The translations under genes were made by a program, and so were the position numbers. A stretch of DNA of 17,184 bases, from assembly GCA_964591605.1 (NCBI GenBank), contig CAZQEN010000149.1:1-17184 (forward strand). Reading direction: 5' to 3'. The notes beneath the pieces were generated by a model. That model had not been told where the DNA came from. It worked only from the letters and a program-made list of their open reading frames with translations, and ran no database searches. The number at the start of each line of letters is the position of its first letter. Position 1 is the first letter of the stretch. The stretch comes from CAYLLT01 sp964591605 (GTDB lineage Bacteria > Planctomycetota > Phycisphaerae > UBA1845 > PWPN01). Positions 1-8,333 of this stretch are shown one piece after another.

Positions 1-1
1 G

Positions 2-289
<288 letters not shown>

Positions 290-324
290 GCGGGGCCGGG
301 GCGATCAATCTGTCGCTCGTGCGA

Positions 325-330
325 TATAAC
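325..330 (+). promoter_or_regulatory. Possible -10 box for the ABC-2 transporter operon
   Basis: TATAAC matches the sigma-70 -10 consensus at 5 of 6 positions and stands out in GC-rich surroundings, 55 bases before the GTG start at 386. No good -35 element is found 15-18 bases upstream, so this is only a candidate. Confidence 0.25.
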
Positions 331-385
331 CTGCGATTGTCATGCAGCTCTGGAATGCCTTCATGTCAGCAGCCAGGAGCCTGGC

Positions 386-1284
386 GTGCATGTGATTCTC
401 ACCGAATCCCTGACGCGGCGGTACGGAAGGCGTGTGGGTGTCGAGCGGATCTGCCTGGCCGTGCCTGAAGGGTCTTTGTTCGGCTTCCTCGGCCCCAACG
501 GAGCGGGCAAGACCACCGCGATCCGCGTGCTGCTCGGCTTTCTGCGGCCCACGGAAGGGCGGGCGAGTATCTGGGGACTGGACTGCTGGCGGGACTCGAG
601 TCGAATCAAGGCCGAGGTGGGGTATCTGCCGGGCGACCTGCGGCTTTACCCTTGGATGAATGGGTTTGACGGGCTTCGGCTGTTTGGGGCCATTCGGCGC
701 AGGGACCTGCTGGGCGAGGGACGCGAGCTGGCCGAGCGGTTCGGACTGGACCTGTCCGTGAAGGTGCGGAAGCTGTCGCGCGGGATGCGGCAGAAGCTCG
801 GTCTGATTCTGGCACTGGCCCACCGNNNNNNNNNNCGCGGCTGCTGGTGCTGGATGAGCCGACGGCATCGCTGGACCCGCTGATGCAGGAGCACCTTCGG
901 CAGCATCTGCACGCGCTGGCGGGACAGGGACATACGATTTTCTTTTCGAGTCACACGCTGAGCGAGGTGGAGCAGCTTTGCGACCGGATCGCCATCCTGC
1001 GGGATGGCCGGCTGGTTGCGGCCGCGAGCCTGGACGAGCTGCGCAGTCGCTCATCGCGTCAGGTGATCGTGCGATGGGGAGACGGCGCGGCTGCTGCCGG
1101 CTCACCTCCGCCTTTCCTGGAGCTCGAGACGCGCGACGCGCGGACCTGGACGTGCACGCTCGCTGGACCGGTGACGGAACTGGTGCGATGGTGCGCGATG
1201 ATGCCGATCAAGGATCTCAGCATCGGTCAGCCGGACCTCGAGAGCCTGTTCCGCACGTATTACGAGCAGGAAGGGTCGACATGA
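386..1284 (+). CDS. ABC transporter ATP-binding protein (ABC-2 type, CcmA/NatA-like), interrupted by an assembly gap
   Basis: This is the ATPase subunit that would power the ABC-2 permease encoded directly downstream. Walker A GPNGAGKTT is at about residues 36-44, an ABC signature LSRGMRQKL at about 130, Walker B plus D-loop LLVLDEPTASLDP follows the gap, and the H-loop is FFSSHTLSEVE. A C-terminal domain of about 90 residues follows, as in the CcmA/NatA-like class. The start is GTG at 386, chosen because AGGAG at 375-379 sits 6 bases upstream. The reading frame changes across the N gap at 826-835; joining the halves with 2 bases instead of 10 gives 296 residues and the normal spacing between signature and Walker B. 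The TGA overlaps the permease ATG (ATGA), indicating translational coupling. The substrate is unknown. The signature has Arg in place of the usual first Gly (LSRGM), a tolerated variant in this class. Confidence 0.93.
826..835. other. Assembly gap (10 N), likely replacing 2 real bases
   Basis: Ten N split the ATPase gene. The left side ends ...LALAH-cg and the right side begins cg-cgg (R-L-L-V-L-D-E-P). Joining them with two bases restores one frame and gives ...ALAHRPRLLVLDEP, with the usual distance from signature to Walker B. The N count is therefore probably a scaffolder placeholder. Confidence 0.95.
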
Positions 1285-2096
1285 ACCGCGGGCTGATCGC
1301 CAAAGCGTTTCGAGAGTCCTGGCCAGGGACACTGTGTTTCGCGACGGCGTTGGCAGTCGCCGAATCAGTTCTGAGCTATGTTCTGATGGACTTTCGAGAC
1401 CAGCTCTCGTTTATCTGGACGCAGGTCTCGTTTGTGAAACCTGTTCTGCGCGGGCTCGTGGGTGCAGAAGTGGCGGATCAGGTCGGGCCAGAGCTTCTCC
1501 TCTCGCTCCCCTGGGTGCATCCGGTGGCCCTGGCGCTGCTGTGGGGTCATGCAATTGTCCATTGCACTCGGGTGCCCGCCGGCGAGGTGGACCGCGGCAC
1601 GATCGATGTGCTGCTGGGGCTGCCGGTGTCGCGCGGGGAGATCTACCGGAGTGAAGGGCTGGTGTGGGTGGGCTCCACGCTCGCGATTGTCCTGCTGGGG
1701 GCAGCGGGGAACAGTCTCGGGCTGCGCATGCTCGGGCAGGGCACGATGATTGACGCCTGGAGAGTGGGCATTCTGGCTGCGAATCTGCTTTGCCTCTCGT
1801 TCGCGGTGGGGGGTATGGTGTGGTTTGCATCGGCGACGTGCGATCGTCGGGGCCGCGCGGTCGGAGCGGCGCTGGCGGTCGTGCTGGCGTCCTTCCTGCT
1901 GAATTACCTGGCACAGTTCTGGAAGCCAGCCGATCGGGTTTCTTTCCTCAGTATTCTTCAGTACTACCGACCGCTGGCGATCCTGCGCAGCGGGCTCTGG
2001 CCGGTCCGCGACATCGTCGTCCTTCTGGCGGTGGGACTCTCGCTGTGGCTGAGCGGCGGAGTGGTCTTCCGTCGTCGCGATATGGCCACGGTCTGA
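1281..2096 (+). CDS. ABC-2 type transporter permease
   Basis: A 271-residue integral membrane protein, the likely partner of the ATPase encoded just upstream, whose TGA overlaps this ATG. Hydrophobic segments lie near residues 14-36, 76-92, 130-150, 163-182, 194-213 and 239-258, giving about six membrane spans, the usual number for ABC-2 permeases. The cytoplasmic-loop motif EVDRGTIDVLLGLPVSRGE matches the 'ERESGTLELLLSLPVSR' pattern typical of NosY/ABC-2 type permeases. The protein ends in a short basic tail (FRRRDMATV). The exported substrate cannot be deduced. The gene converges on the minus-strand GHL10 gene with 78 bases between the stops; I see no convincing hairpin plus T-tract terminator there. 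Confidence 0.88.
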   Translation: MNRGLIAKAFRESWPGTLCFATALAVAESVLSYVLMDFRDQLSFIWTQVSFVKPVLRGLVGAEVADQVGPELLLSLPWVHPVALALLWGHAIVHCTRVPAGEVDRGTIDVLLGLPVSRGEIYRSEGLVWVGSTLAIVLLGAAGNSLGLRMLGQGTMIDAWRVGILAANLLCLSFAVGGMVWFASATCDRRGRAVGAALAVVLASFLLNYLAQFWKPADRVSFLSILQYYRPLAILRSGLWPVRDIVVLLAVGLSLWLSGGVVFRRRDMATV

Positions 2097-2174
2097 CAAG
2101 CCCCTGAGAAGCGCCATGCGGTACGATTCAGCCGTCTGCCGGCGAAGGGCTCAGATGCGCCAGGAAGCTTTCGT

Positions 2175-3413
2175 TCAAGTGGGCGGGGGCGGCGGCGTGA
2201 GCCGGGTGACGGGCAGGAGGGCGTCCCGGCGGGCCTGGCGGCGCTGGCGGGCCTCCTGGGCGCGGGCGGCGGGGGCATTCTCTTCGCCGAAGCGGTCGCG
2301 GTTGTCGCGCACGTCGAACAGGGCGGCATAGCTGAATACACAGAAATTGCCAGTTTTTTCCAGTGCGGAGCGGATCTGTTGGCGTGCCACCTCAATGCCG
2401 GTGCCCGTGTCGAGCCGGGGGGCAAACCACAGGCCGGGGATGACGGTGGTCGTCGAGCGGAGCGGGAGCCAGCCGGAGAGGCCCTCGTCGAAGGCGGCCA
2501 GATCGGACTTGTAGTTCATCGGAAATGCCGCATCGATGAGCCCTTCGTTCACCCATCGCCGATCGTCGCGGAAATACCGCAGGCTGTCCTCGTATTCGGC
2601 TCCGACTGACGCGGACAACGCGGCCGGGGGCCGGGTCTGGCGCATCATCGAACGGATATCGGCGACGAGCTGCGTCACCTGATCGGTGCGCCACCGGTTC
2701 CAGGCTGCCTTGTCGTCGTCGGGGCTCAGACCGGTCGCCTGCTTGTACAAAGCGAGGGTCTTGGGATCGCGGGGGTAATCGATGTCGGAGCCGCGGGGAA
2801 TCGCGGGCGGCTCGCTGGGGAAGCGGATGTAATCCATGTGCAGGCCGTCGACGGGGTAGCCGGCGACGATTTCGTGGAACACGTCGACGATGTAATCGCG
2901 GACCTCGGGCAGGCAGGGGTTGAGGCTGACGTAGAAGGAGGTGAGCGGCTGGCGGTTGCCGTGCTGGTCGTACCAGAACCACTCGGGATGCCTGTGGTAG
3001 AGTTGGTCGGGATTTGAGGGCGGTCGGGTGCCGCGCCAGGCGGGCATGACGTTGACCCAGGCGTGGAGCTCGAGCTTGTGCTGACGGGCTTCGCGGCAGG
3101 CAAGGTCGAGGGGGTCGAAGCCGGGCGACTGGTAGTCGAACTGCTCGGCCCAGGGTTCGAGTTTTGAGGGATAGAAGACGGTGCCGTTGCCGCGGACCTG
3201 GAACACGACGACGTTGAAGCCGCCCTGGCTGCAGTTCTCCATGATGGTGCGGACATCGTCGGCGGTGCGGTAATCGCCGCGGGTGACCCAGATGGCGCGG
3301 ACGTTGCCGGAGGTCATGACGCTGCGGTGGCAGCCCGTCGTTGCGGCCGCAGCGAGGGCGGCGGCGGAGAGCAGCGTGGTTTTCAGCCATGGAGCCGAAT
3401 AGAAGCGAATCAT
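2175..3413 (-). CDS. Glycosyl hydrolase-like 10 (GHL10) family protein, probable lipoprotein
   Basis: A 412-residue secreted protein of the GHL10 family (Pfam PF02638, formerly DUF187), a TIM-barrel fold related to glycoside hydrolases whose substrates are mostly unknown, though some relatives act on bacterial cell-surface glycans. Family landmarks in order are VRAIWVTRGDY (about 38-48), FNVVVFQVRGNG, a conserved segment around LELHAWVNVMPAWRG, the HPEWFWYDQHGN region, SLNPCLPEVRDYIV, and VDGLHMDYIRFP, which is likely at the active-site end of the barrel. Residues 1-27 form a signal sequence (MIRFYSAP, then an Ala-rich core) ending TTGC, an imperfect lipobox. The frame extends 62 codons upstream, but ATG at 3413 is preferred because AAAGGA lies 8 bases before it and it begins the signal peptide. 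The C-terminus is Arg/Ala-rich and ends in a proline run. It lies 225 bases downstream of the RTX gene on the same strand. Confidence 0.9.
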   Translation of the reverse strand: MIRFYSAPWLKTTLLSAAALAAAATTGCHRSVMTSGNVRAIWVTRGDYRTADDVRTIMENCSQGGFNVVVFQVRGNGTVFYPSKLEPWAEQFDYQSPGFDPLDLACREARQHKLELHAWVNVMPAWRGTRPPSNPDQLYHRHPEWFWYDQHGNRQPLTSFYVSLNPCLPEVRDYIVDVFHEIVAGYPVDGLHMDYIRFPSEPPAIPRGSDIDYPRDPKTLALYKQATGLSPDDDKAAWNRWRTDQVTQLVADIRSMMRQTRPPAALSASVGAEYEDSLRYFRDDRRWVNEGLIDAAFPMNYKSDLAAFDEGLSGWLPLRSTTTVIPGLWFAPRLDTGTGIEVARQQIRSALEKTGNFCVFSYAALFDVRDNRDRFGEENAPAARAQEARQRRQARRDALLPVTRLTPPPPPT

Positions 3414-3638
3414 GGTGCGGGTCCTTTCCGGCCGGACGTGCCGGCACACACAGGAGGTCATGATGATACGCCGCGGGTGCGCCATGTCCACGCGGGAGCG
3501 TGGGCCGGAGGCCATGGGTCCGGCAATGATTTCGGGAAGTGGAGGCAGATCTGTGATGCAGCCGTTCGACGGCACGTGCAGGCGAGACGCCCGCACCACA
3601 AACGGCGGCCCCGCCCGAGAGAATCGCCAGACCCGAGG

Positions 3639-6600
3639 CTATTGATTGAGGGTCAGCACGATCAGCGCGGCGACGCCGGGGCCCTGAGTGAAGCTATCGG
3701 CGCCGCCGAGGCCGTTGACGGTCAGGGAGTCGAGGGTGGCATCGGTGTGCGTGATGTTCACCTGAGCGGCCAGGCCGGCGACGGTCACGGTGCCCGCATT
3801 CGCGGTGACGTTCACCGTGTCGGGCGCGGAGGTGCCGTTGACCGTGATGGCATCCGCGAGGCCATCGCTGGTAGAGCCGCCGAAGGTCCCGGCAAGATCG
3901 ATGTTGACCTGCGTCAGGACCGTGCCGGCCAGGCTATTCACCGTGACGGCATCGGTGTTGCCCAGGGTGCGAAGATCGAACTGCTCGACGCCGCCGGCGT
4001 CCATGACGATGTTCCCGAAGTTCCGGGTGAAGAGCAGCCGCTGGCCGTTGGCCGAGAATGCAAAGATCTCAGCACCGCCCGATCCGTTGAACAGGATGAT
4101 GTCATGGCCGTCCTGGCCTTCGATGGTGTCGTTGCCGTCGCCCGGATCCCACTGGAACACGTCGTTACCGGCGCCCATGAACACAGTGTCGAGTCCCTGC
4201 TGTCCGTCGATGAAGTCGTTGTTGTCGCCGCCCATCAAAGAATCGTCACCGTTGCTGCCCAGGAGGGTATCGTCGCCGGCTCCGCCATCGGCCGTGATGT
4301 GAATCAACGCGGCCAGATTGCCGGTGCAGGCGAGGCTGTCGTTGCCGCCGTTGGCATTGAGCACCAGGTTTTCGCAGGTGCCGATGTCGAGGGCGAATGG
4401 TGCCGGATTGACCCGGTCGAAGCGGACGCGGGTTCCGTTGGCCGTAACGGTGAATTGCTCGTCGCCGTTGCCGCCATTGACGATGACGAGGTCGATGCCG
4501 CTGCCGCCTTCGTTGAGGTCGGTGTCATCGCCGGGGTTCCAGACGAAGGTGTCGTGGCCTGCTTCCGCGAACACCTGATCATCTGCGTCGCCGCCGGTCA
4601 GCGTATCATCCCCCGCGCCCCCGAAGAGCCAATCGAAGCCTCCTTTGCTGAGCAGATCGTCGTTGTCGATGCCGCCGAAGATCAGGTCACCGCCCGCTCC
4701 GCCGGTGATGGCGTCGTCGCCGGCGCCGCCGTAGAGCGCGGCTGCGGGCAACGCCCCCTGCGTCTCGTCGAGCGTGATCACGTCATTGCCGCCCCGCCCG
4801 AATACGCGGATCAGAAACGTGTTGACGATCGTCGCTCCCGGGATCGGCACGCCGTTGGAGAGGAGGTTTCCGCCGCCATCGCGGCTGATGGTGATGGTGT
4901 TGGGTGTGTCGTCGCCGAAGATGGACACGATGCCGGTCGTGACATTGCCCCCATCCTGAATCGCGATGTTTTCTCCGGTACCTCCGTCGAGCGTATCGAT
5001 ACCCAGGTTGCCCAGCAGAACGTCATCGTTGTCTCCGCCCAGCAGTGAATCGGCTCCTGCGCTGCCGAGGAGGACGTCATCACCCGGACCGCCGTCGAGG
5101 GTCAGCAGCGGGCCGCCCGCGCCGATCGCGGAGCCGTCGATCACGTCGTGGCCGGCGAGACCCTGGACGATGAGGGCGTCCAGGGCGCTGTCGAAATGCT
5201 CGACGAGCAGCGTCGCCGACAGGCCGTTGACGAGCACCTGGCCGGCGACCGGAAAGGTCGCGGTGATGATGTCGTCGCCGTTCGTGCCGTTCATCCTGAT
5301 CGTGTCGACGGCGCCGTCGGTGGTGGTTCCGCCGACCGTCGAAGCCAGATCCAGGTTGATGCTGGTCAGGTCCGTGCCGGTCAGATCGTTTACCGTGATC
5401 GTGTCGGCGCCGCCCAGGGTATTGAGCTCGAATGTTTCGACATCGTTCAGGTCCATCGTGACGCTGGCGACATCACGGAAGAAAATCACGCGCCCGCCGT
5501 TGGGAAAGAGGCTCATGTTCTCGGCGACATTGGCGCCGTTGAAGAGGAGGCGATCGAGGCCGGCCTGGCCTTCGAGAGTGTCGTTGTCGTCGCCGGGATT
5601 CCAGGTGAAGGTGTCATCGCCGGCGCCCATAAAGGCCACGTCGTTGCCGTCGCCGCCGTTGATCAGGTCGTTGCCTTCGCTGCCGAGGAAGACGTCGTCG
5701 CCGAGTCCGCCGTTCATGGTGAGCTGGATGCCGTTGGCTTCGAGGGATGTCGCGTCGACGACATCATCCTCGCCCAGCGCGTTGAGCGTCAGGCGGTCGT
5801 TGGCCTGCTCCTGAAAGAAGATATTGATCGTGGCCTGAAGCCCGAAGACGATGATCCCGGCCGCATCCCCCGCAGCGCCGAAGACATCGGCGCCGTTGGT
5901 GCCCGAGACCGTGACCGTGTCCGCCGCTGCGTCGCCGCCGCCGTTGGGCCCGCGCAGGTCGAGGTCGATCTTCGTCACATCGGTCCCGCTCAGATCGCCG
6001 ACGACGATATTGTCGGCGGCGCCCAGGGCGCGGAAATCGATCGTCTCGACGTCATTGAGGTCCATGGTGACGTTGCCCACGTTGCGGACGAAGAGAACGC
6101 GCCCGCCGTTGGGGACGATGTCCACGTTCTCGGCGGAGTTGGAACCGAAGAACAGCATCGTGTCGCTGTCGCCCTGACCTTCGAGCGTATCGTTCCCATC
6201 ACCGGGGTCCCACTGAAAGACGTCATTGCCGCTGCCCATGAGGGCGACGTCGCTGCCGTTGTCGCCGAAGATGAAGTCATCCCCATCCCCGCCGAGGAAC
6301 ACGTCGTTGCCCTGCGAGCCGAAGAGCACGTCATCCTCGGAGCCGCCGTCCATGGTCAGTTTGACGACGCCGGCGGGGAGCGTGGTCGCAGTCACGTCAT
6401 CGGCGCCGCCCAGGGCGTTGATGACGAGGGCGTCGCTGGCGCCCTCGGAGTTGGTGACATTGATCTGGGCCTGCAGTCCGGTCACGGAGAAGGCGGCGCC
6501 GGCGCCGATCACGTCGATGACGTCATCGCCGCCGCTGCCATTGACGATGAGGGTGTCGGCCGCCGCATCGCCGGCGTTGCCCCCGATGGTTAACGAGAGG

Positions 6601-7994
6601 TCGACGTTCACCTGCGCCACGCTGGTTCCCAGCAGATCGTTCACCGTGATGGTGTCGGTGTTGCCAAGCGCGCGGAGATCGAACTGTTCAACGCCGTCGG
6701 CGTCCATCACGACGGTGCCGAGGTTGCGGGTAAAGAGCAGGCGCTGACCATTGGCCGAGAATGCGAAGATCTCGGCACCGCCCGATCCATTGAAAAGCAC
6801 GATGTCATCGCCGTCCTGCCCTTCGACCGTATCGCTGCCGTCGCCGGGGTCCCATTGAAAAACGTCGTCGCCGGCGCCCATGAACACGGTGTCGGAGCCC
6901 TGCTGGCCGTCGATGAAGTCGTTGTTGTCGCCGCCATTGAGGAAATCGTTGCCGTTGCTGCCCAGGAGGGTATCGTCGCCGGCGCCGCCATCGGCCGTGA
7001 TGTGAATCAACGGGGCCAGATTGCCGGTGCAGGCAAGGCTGTCGTTGCCGCCGTTGGCGGAGAGCACCAGCTCCTCGCAGGTGCCGATGTCGAGGGAGAA
7101 GGGTGCGGGGCTGAGCCGGTCGAAGCGGACGCGGGTTCCGTTGGCGGTCACCGTGAATTGCTCAACGCCGTCTGCGCCGTTGACCTCGACGGTGTCGTGG
7201 TCGCCGCTGCCTTCCACGAGGTCGGTGTCGTCGCCGGGGTTCCAGATGAAGGTGTCGTTGCCGCTTCCCATGAAGACGGAATCGGCCCCGTCGCCGCCGA
7301 TGAACGTCTCCGGGCCGCTGCCGCCGAACAGGCTGTCGTTGCCGTTTCCTCCGAGAATCGTCGTCAGCTCCGTGTCGGTGAAGACGCCGTTGACCTCATC
7401 AATCTGGACGACGTCGTCGCCTCCGCCTGCTTTGACCACGATGCAGTTGAACTGACTCCGGTTGAAGCTGAAGTCGGCCGAGCCGTTGTTTCCGACATCG
7501 ATCTGGAGAATCGTCGGTGTCCCCGATTGAAGCCGGAGGGCCAGCTCTGTGCTCGCGGCCGTGCCGACGATCTGCAGACACCCGTTGACGATGTAGGCCA
7601 GGTGGGTCGCGCAGTTCGGCTTTGCCGGATGGTCGGCCCCGCTGAAGCACCTCTGAAAGGCGCCGAAATCGTCCAGATCGACATCGATATCCAGGTCGAA
7701 GTCGAAGTCGCCGGCCAGGCAGGCAGGTGCGGCGGGAATGCCCGGTCCGGAGTGGCAGGCCGCCATGATCTCGAGGTCGCCGGGGTCCACGTCGCCGTCG
7801 CGGTCGTAATCACCTCGGATGACGGGAGGGCAGCCGGTCGAATCGACCGTGGCGCCGGGAATGGTATTGGGGCAGACGTCGACGTTGTCGCAGACGCCGT
7901 CGCCGTCCGTGTCGCTGATGCAGGCGGCCGATGCGGCCGCGTGGAGGATCAGCCACGCACCCATGAAGCAGATAAGCCCGTCAAGCCATCTCAT
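3639..7994 (-). CDS. Giant secreted RTX calcium-binding repeat protein with thrombospondin type 3-like and dockerin-like N-terminus
   Basis: A 1451-residue exported protein. Residues 1-23 form a signal peptide with a likely cut after AAASA. Residues 27-56 are a thrombospondin type 3-like calcium repeat (DTDGDGVCDNVDVCPNT). Residues 61-119 carry two EF-hand-like dockerin-type loops (GDYDRDGDVDPGDLEIM and GDFDFDLDIDVDLDDF). Seven clusters of RTX nonapeptides (GGxGxDxLx) follow near residues 214-265, 335-385, 547-607, 759-808, 965-1008, 1087-1165 and 1235-1290, each typically ending in F(I/Q/T)W(N/D)PGDD/G. Between clusters are beta-rich spacers of about 120 residues with motifs such as NGxRVxFxR, MDxxxVExxD and LGxxDTITVNDLxGT. 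RTX repeats fold on calcium outside the cell, so a surface or matrix role is likely; no enzyme domain is visible. The start is ATG with GGAGGAGGA 8 bases upstream. There is no PEP-CTERM or other C-terminal anchor, so the secretion route is unclear. Confidence 0.9.
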   Translation of the reverse strand: MRWLDGLICFMGAWLILHAAASAACISDTDGDGVCDNVDVCPNTIPGATVDSTGCPPVIRGDYDRDGDVDPGDLEIMAACHSGPGIPAAPACLAGDFDFDLDIDVDLDDFGAFQRCFSGADHPAKPNCATHLAYIVNGCLQIVGTAASTELALRLQSGTPTILQIDVGNNGSADFSFNRSQFNCIVVKAGGGDDVVQIDEVNGVFTDTELTTILGGNGNDSLFGGSGPETFIGGDGADSVFMGSGNDTFIWNPGDDTDLVEGSGDHDTVEVNGADGVEQFTVTANGTRVRFDRLSPAPFSLDIGTCEELVLSANGGNDSLACTGNLAPLIHITADGGAGDDTLLGSNGNDFLNGGDNNDFIDGQQGSDTVFMGAGDDVFQWDPGDGSDTVEGQDGDDIVLFNGSGGAEIFAFSANGQRLLFTRNLGTVVMDADGVEQFDLRALGNTDTITVNDLLGTSVAQVNVDLSLTIGGNAGDAAADTLIVNGSGGDDVIDVIGAGAAFSVTGLQAQINVTNSEGASDALVINALGGADDVTATTLPAGVVKLTMDGGSEDDVLFGSQGNDVFLGGDGDDFIFGDNGSDVALMGSGNDVFQWDPGDGNDTLEGQGDSDTMLFFGSNSAENVDIVPNGGRVLFVRNVGNVTMDLNDVETIDFRALGAADNIVVGDLSGTDVTKIDLDLRGPNGGGDAAADTVTVSGTNGADVFGAAGDAAGIIVFGLQATINIFFQEQANDRLTLNALGEDDVVDATSLEANGIQLTMNGGLGDDVFLGSEGNDLINGGDGNDVAFMGAGDDTFTWNPGDDNDTLEGQAGLDRLLFNGANVAENMSLFPNGGRVIFFRDVASVTMDLNDVETFELNTLGGADTITVNDLTGTDLTSINLDLASTVGGTTTDGAVDTIRMNGTNGDDIITATFPVAGQVLVNGLSATLLVEHFDSALDALIVQGLAGHDVIDGSAIGAGGPLLTLDGGPGDDVLLGSAGADSLLGGDNDDVLLGNLGIDTLDGGTGENIAIQDGGNVTTGIVSIFGDDTPNTITISRDGGGNLLSNGVPIPGATIVNTFLIRVFGRGGNDVITLDETQGALPAAALYGGAGDDAITGGAGGDLIFGGIDNDDLLSKGGFDWLFGGAGDDTLTGGDADDQVFAEAGHDTFVWNPGDDTDLNEGGSGIDLVIVNGGNGDEQFTVTANGTRVRFDRVNPAPFALDIGTCENLVLNANGGNDSLACTGNLAALIHITADGGAGDDTLLGSNGDDSLMGGDNNDFIDGQQGLDTVFMGAGNDVFQWDPGDGNDTIEGQDGHDIILFNGSGGAEIFAFSANGQRLLFTRNFGNIVMDAGGVEQFDLRTLGNTDAVTVNSLAGTVLTQVNIDLAGTFGGSTSDGLADAITVNGTSAPDTVNVTANAGTVTVAGLAAQVNITHTDATLDSLTVNGLGGADSFTQGPGVAALIVLTLNQ
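3940..4560 (-). repeat. Long intragenic repeat in the RTX gene, C-terminal copy
   Basis: This stretch matches 6643-7263 at a constant offset of 2703 bp (901 codons), with only scattered, mostly synonymous differences. It encodes the segment from WNPGDDTDL through TVTANGTRVRFDR, LACTGNLA, DGGAGDDTLLGSNG, DNNDFIDGQQG and FNGSGGAEIFAFSANG to MDAGGVEQFDLR. The identity far exceeds that among the other modules, so this is an internal duplication or conversion. Confidence 0.85.
6643..7263 (-). repeat. Long intragenic repeat in the RTX gene, N-terminal copy
   Basis: Partner of 3940-4560 at an offset of 2703 bp. Similarity falls off sharply beyond about 7263, where the N-terminal copy enters its first RTX cluster, and fades below about 6643 into the spacer region shared more loosely by all modules. 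Confidence 0.85.
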
Positions 7995-8119
7995 GAACTT
8001 CGTCCTCCTCCTGGGGGATGGATCACGAGGCAGCCCTGGGCGTCTGAACCGCGCACAGGGTTGCCCGACTTCACTGCCGCCGGCCGGTTCACGCAGCGCG
8101 AGCGACTGTTTTCGGCCAT
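7991..8119 (-). CDS. Possible 42-residue leader ORF translationally coupled to the RTX gene
   Basis: An ATG at 8119 opens a 42-codon frame whose TGA overlaps the RTX start ATG in an ATGA arrangement. The peptide starts MAENSRSRCVNRP and is basic and Cys-containing, with no hydrophobic segment and no recognised family. It lacks a good Shine-Dalgarno site (only GGCGGG nearby). The overlap and its position in a long leader are the only support, so it may be chance. Confidence 0.2.
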   Translation of the reverse strand: MAENSRSRCVNRPAAVKSGNPVRGSDAQGCLVIHPPGGGRSS

Positions 8120-8213
8120 GCGCCCGCCGAGCGGGACAGGAAGTCTCCGCGCGCCGCCGATCGGGGCTGGTGAGGGAACAATCCTCTTGCGGCTAAGGGA
8201 ACGGAGGTATCAC

Positions 8214-8266
8214 AAAAAACCGGCCGCTACTGCAGGAAGAGGGAAGCCCTCCCGGCTTGACGCCGG
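8214..8266 (-). promoter_or_regulatory. Candidate attenuator: alternative hairpins followed by a U6 tract
   Basis: Reading the minus strand, CCGGC (8266-8262) can pair with the near GCCGG (8256-8252, loop GTCAA) or with a second GCCGG (8224-8220) that immediately precedes six T (8219-8214). Between them is GAGGG-CTT-CCCTC (8251-8239). Two mutually exclusive stems, one next to a U-tract, resemble a transcription attenuator about 80 bases after the predicted start. No known riboswitch class was recognised. Confidence 0.3.
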
Positions 8267-8306
8267 ATGGGTGTGCATTCGTCGTCTCCAGCCCTGAAGG
8301 ATCATA

Positions 8307-8333
8307 TTATACCGCTTTTGCCGCAATAGCAAG
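8307..8333 (-). promoter_or_regulatory. Sigma-70-like promoter for the RTX gene
   Basis: On the minus strand a perfect TATAAT (8312-8307) is preceded by TTGCTA (8333-8328, 4 of 6 matches to TTGACA) with a 15-base spacer, slightly shorter than the optimal 17. The block is conspicuously AT-rich in a GC-rich region and lies in the gap upstream of the RTX gene. Transcription would start near 8300, leaving a leader of about 300 bases. Confidence 0.55.

Noticed and set aside
3488..3503. Hairpin CCACGC/GCGTGG between the RTX and GHL10 genes as a terminator
   Set aside because: It is a perfect 6-bp stem with a 4-base loop but has no T-tract; it could be chance in GC-rich DNA.
8165..8280. Possible cobalamin riboswitch on the plus strand (GGGAAC, CTACTGC and GGGAAG-like pieces)
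   Set aside because: The conserved B12 box (AGCCAGGAGACCTGCC type) is missing, and no plus-strand gene lies downstream.
3327..8297. Long plus-strand frames (e.g. 3327-5048, 5148-6593, 6855-8297) opposite the RTX gene
   Set aside because: Their products mirror the Asp/Gly-rich repeats of the minus-strand gene (Val/Ala/Asp/Glu-rich) and match no known protein; the minus frame has a signal peptide, a ribosome binding site and RTX motifs.
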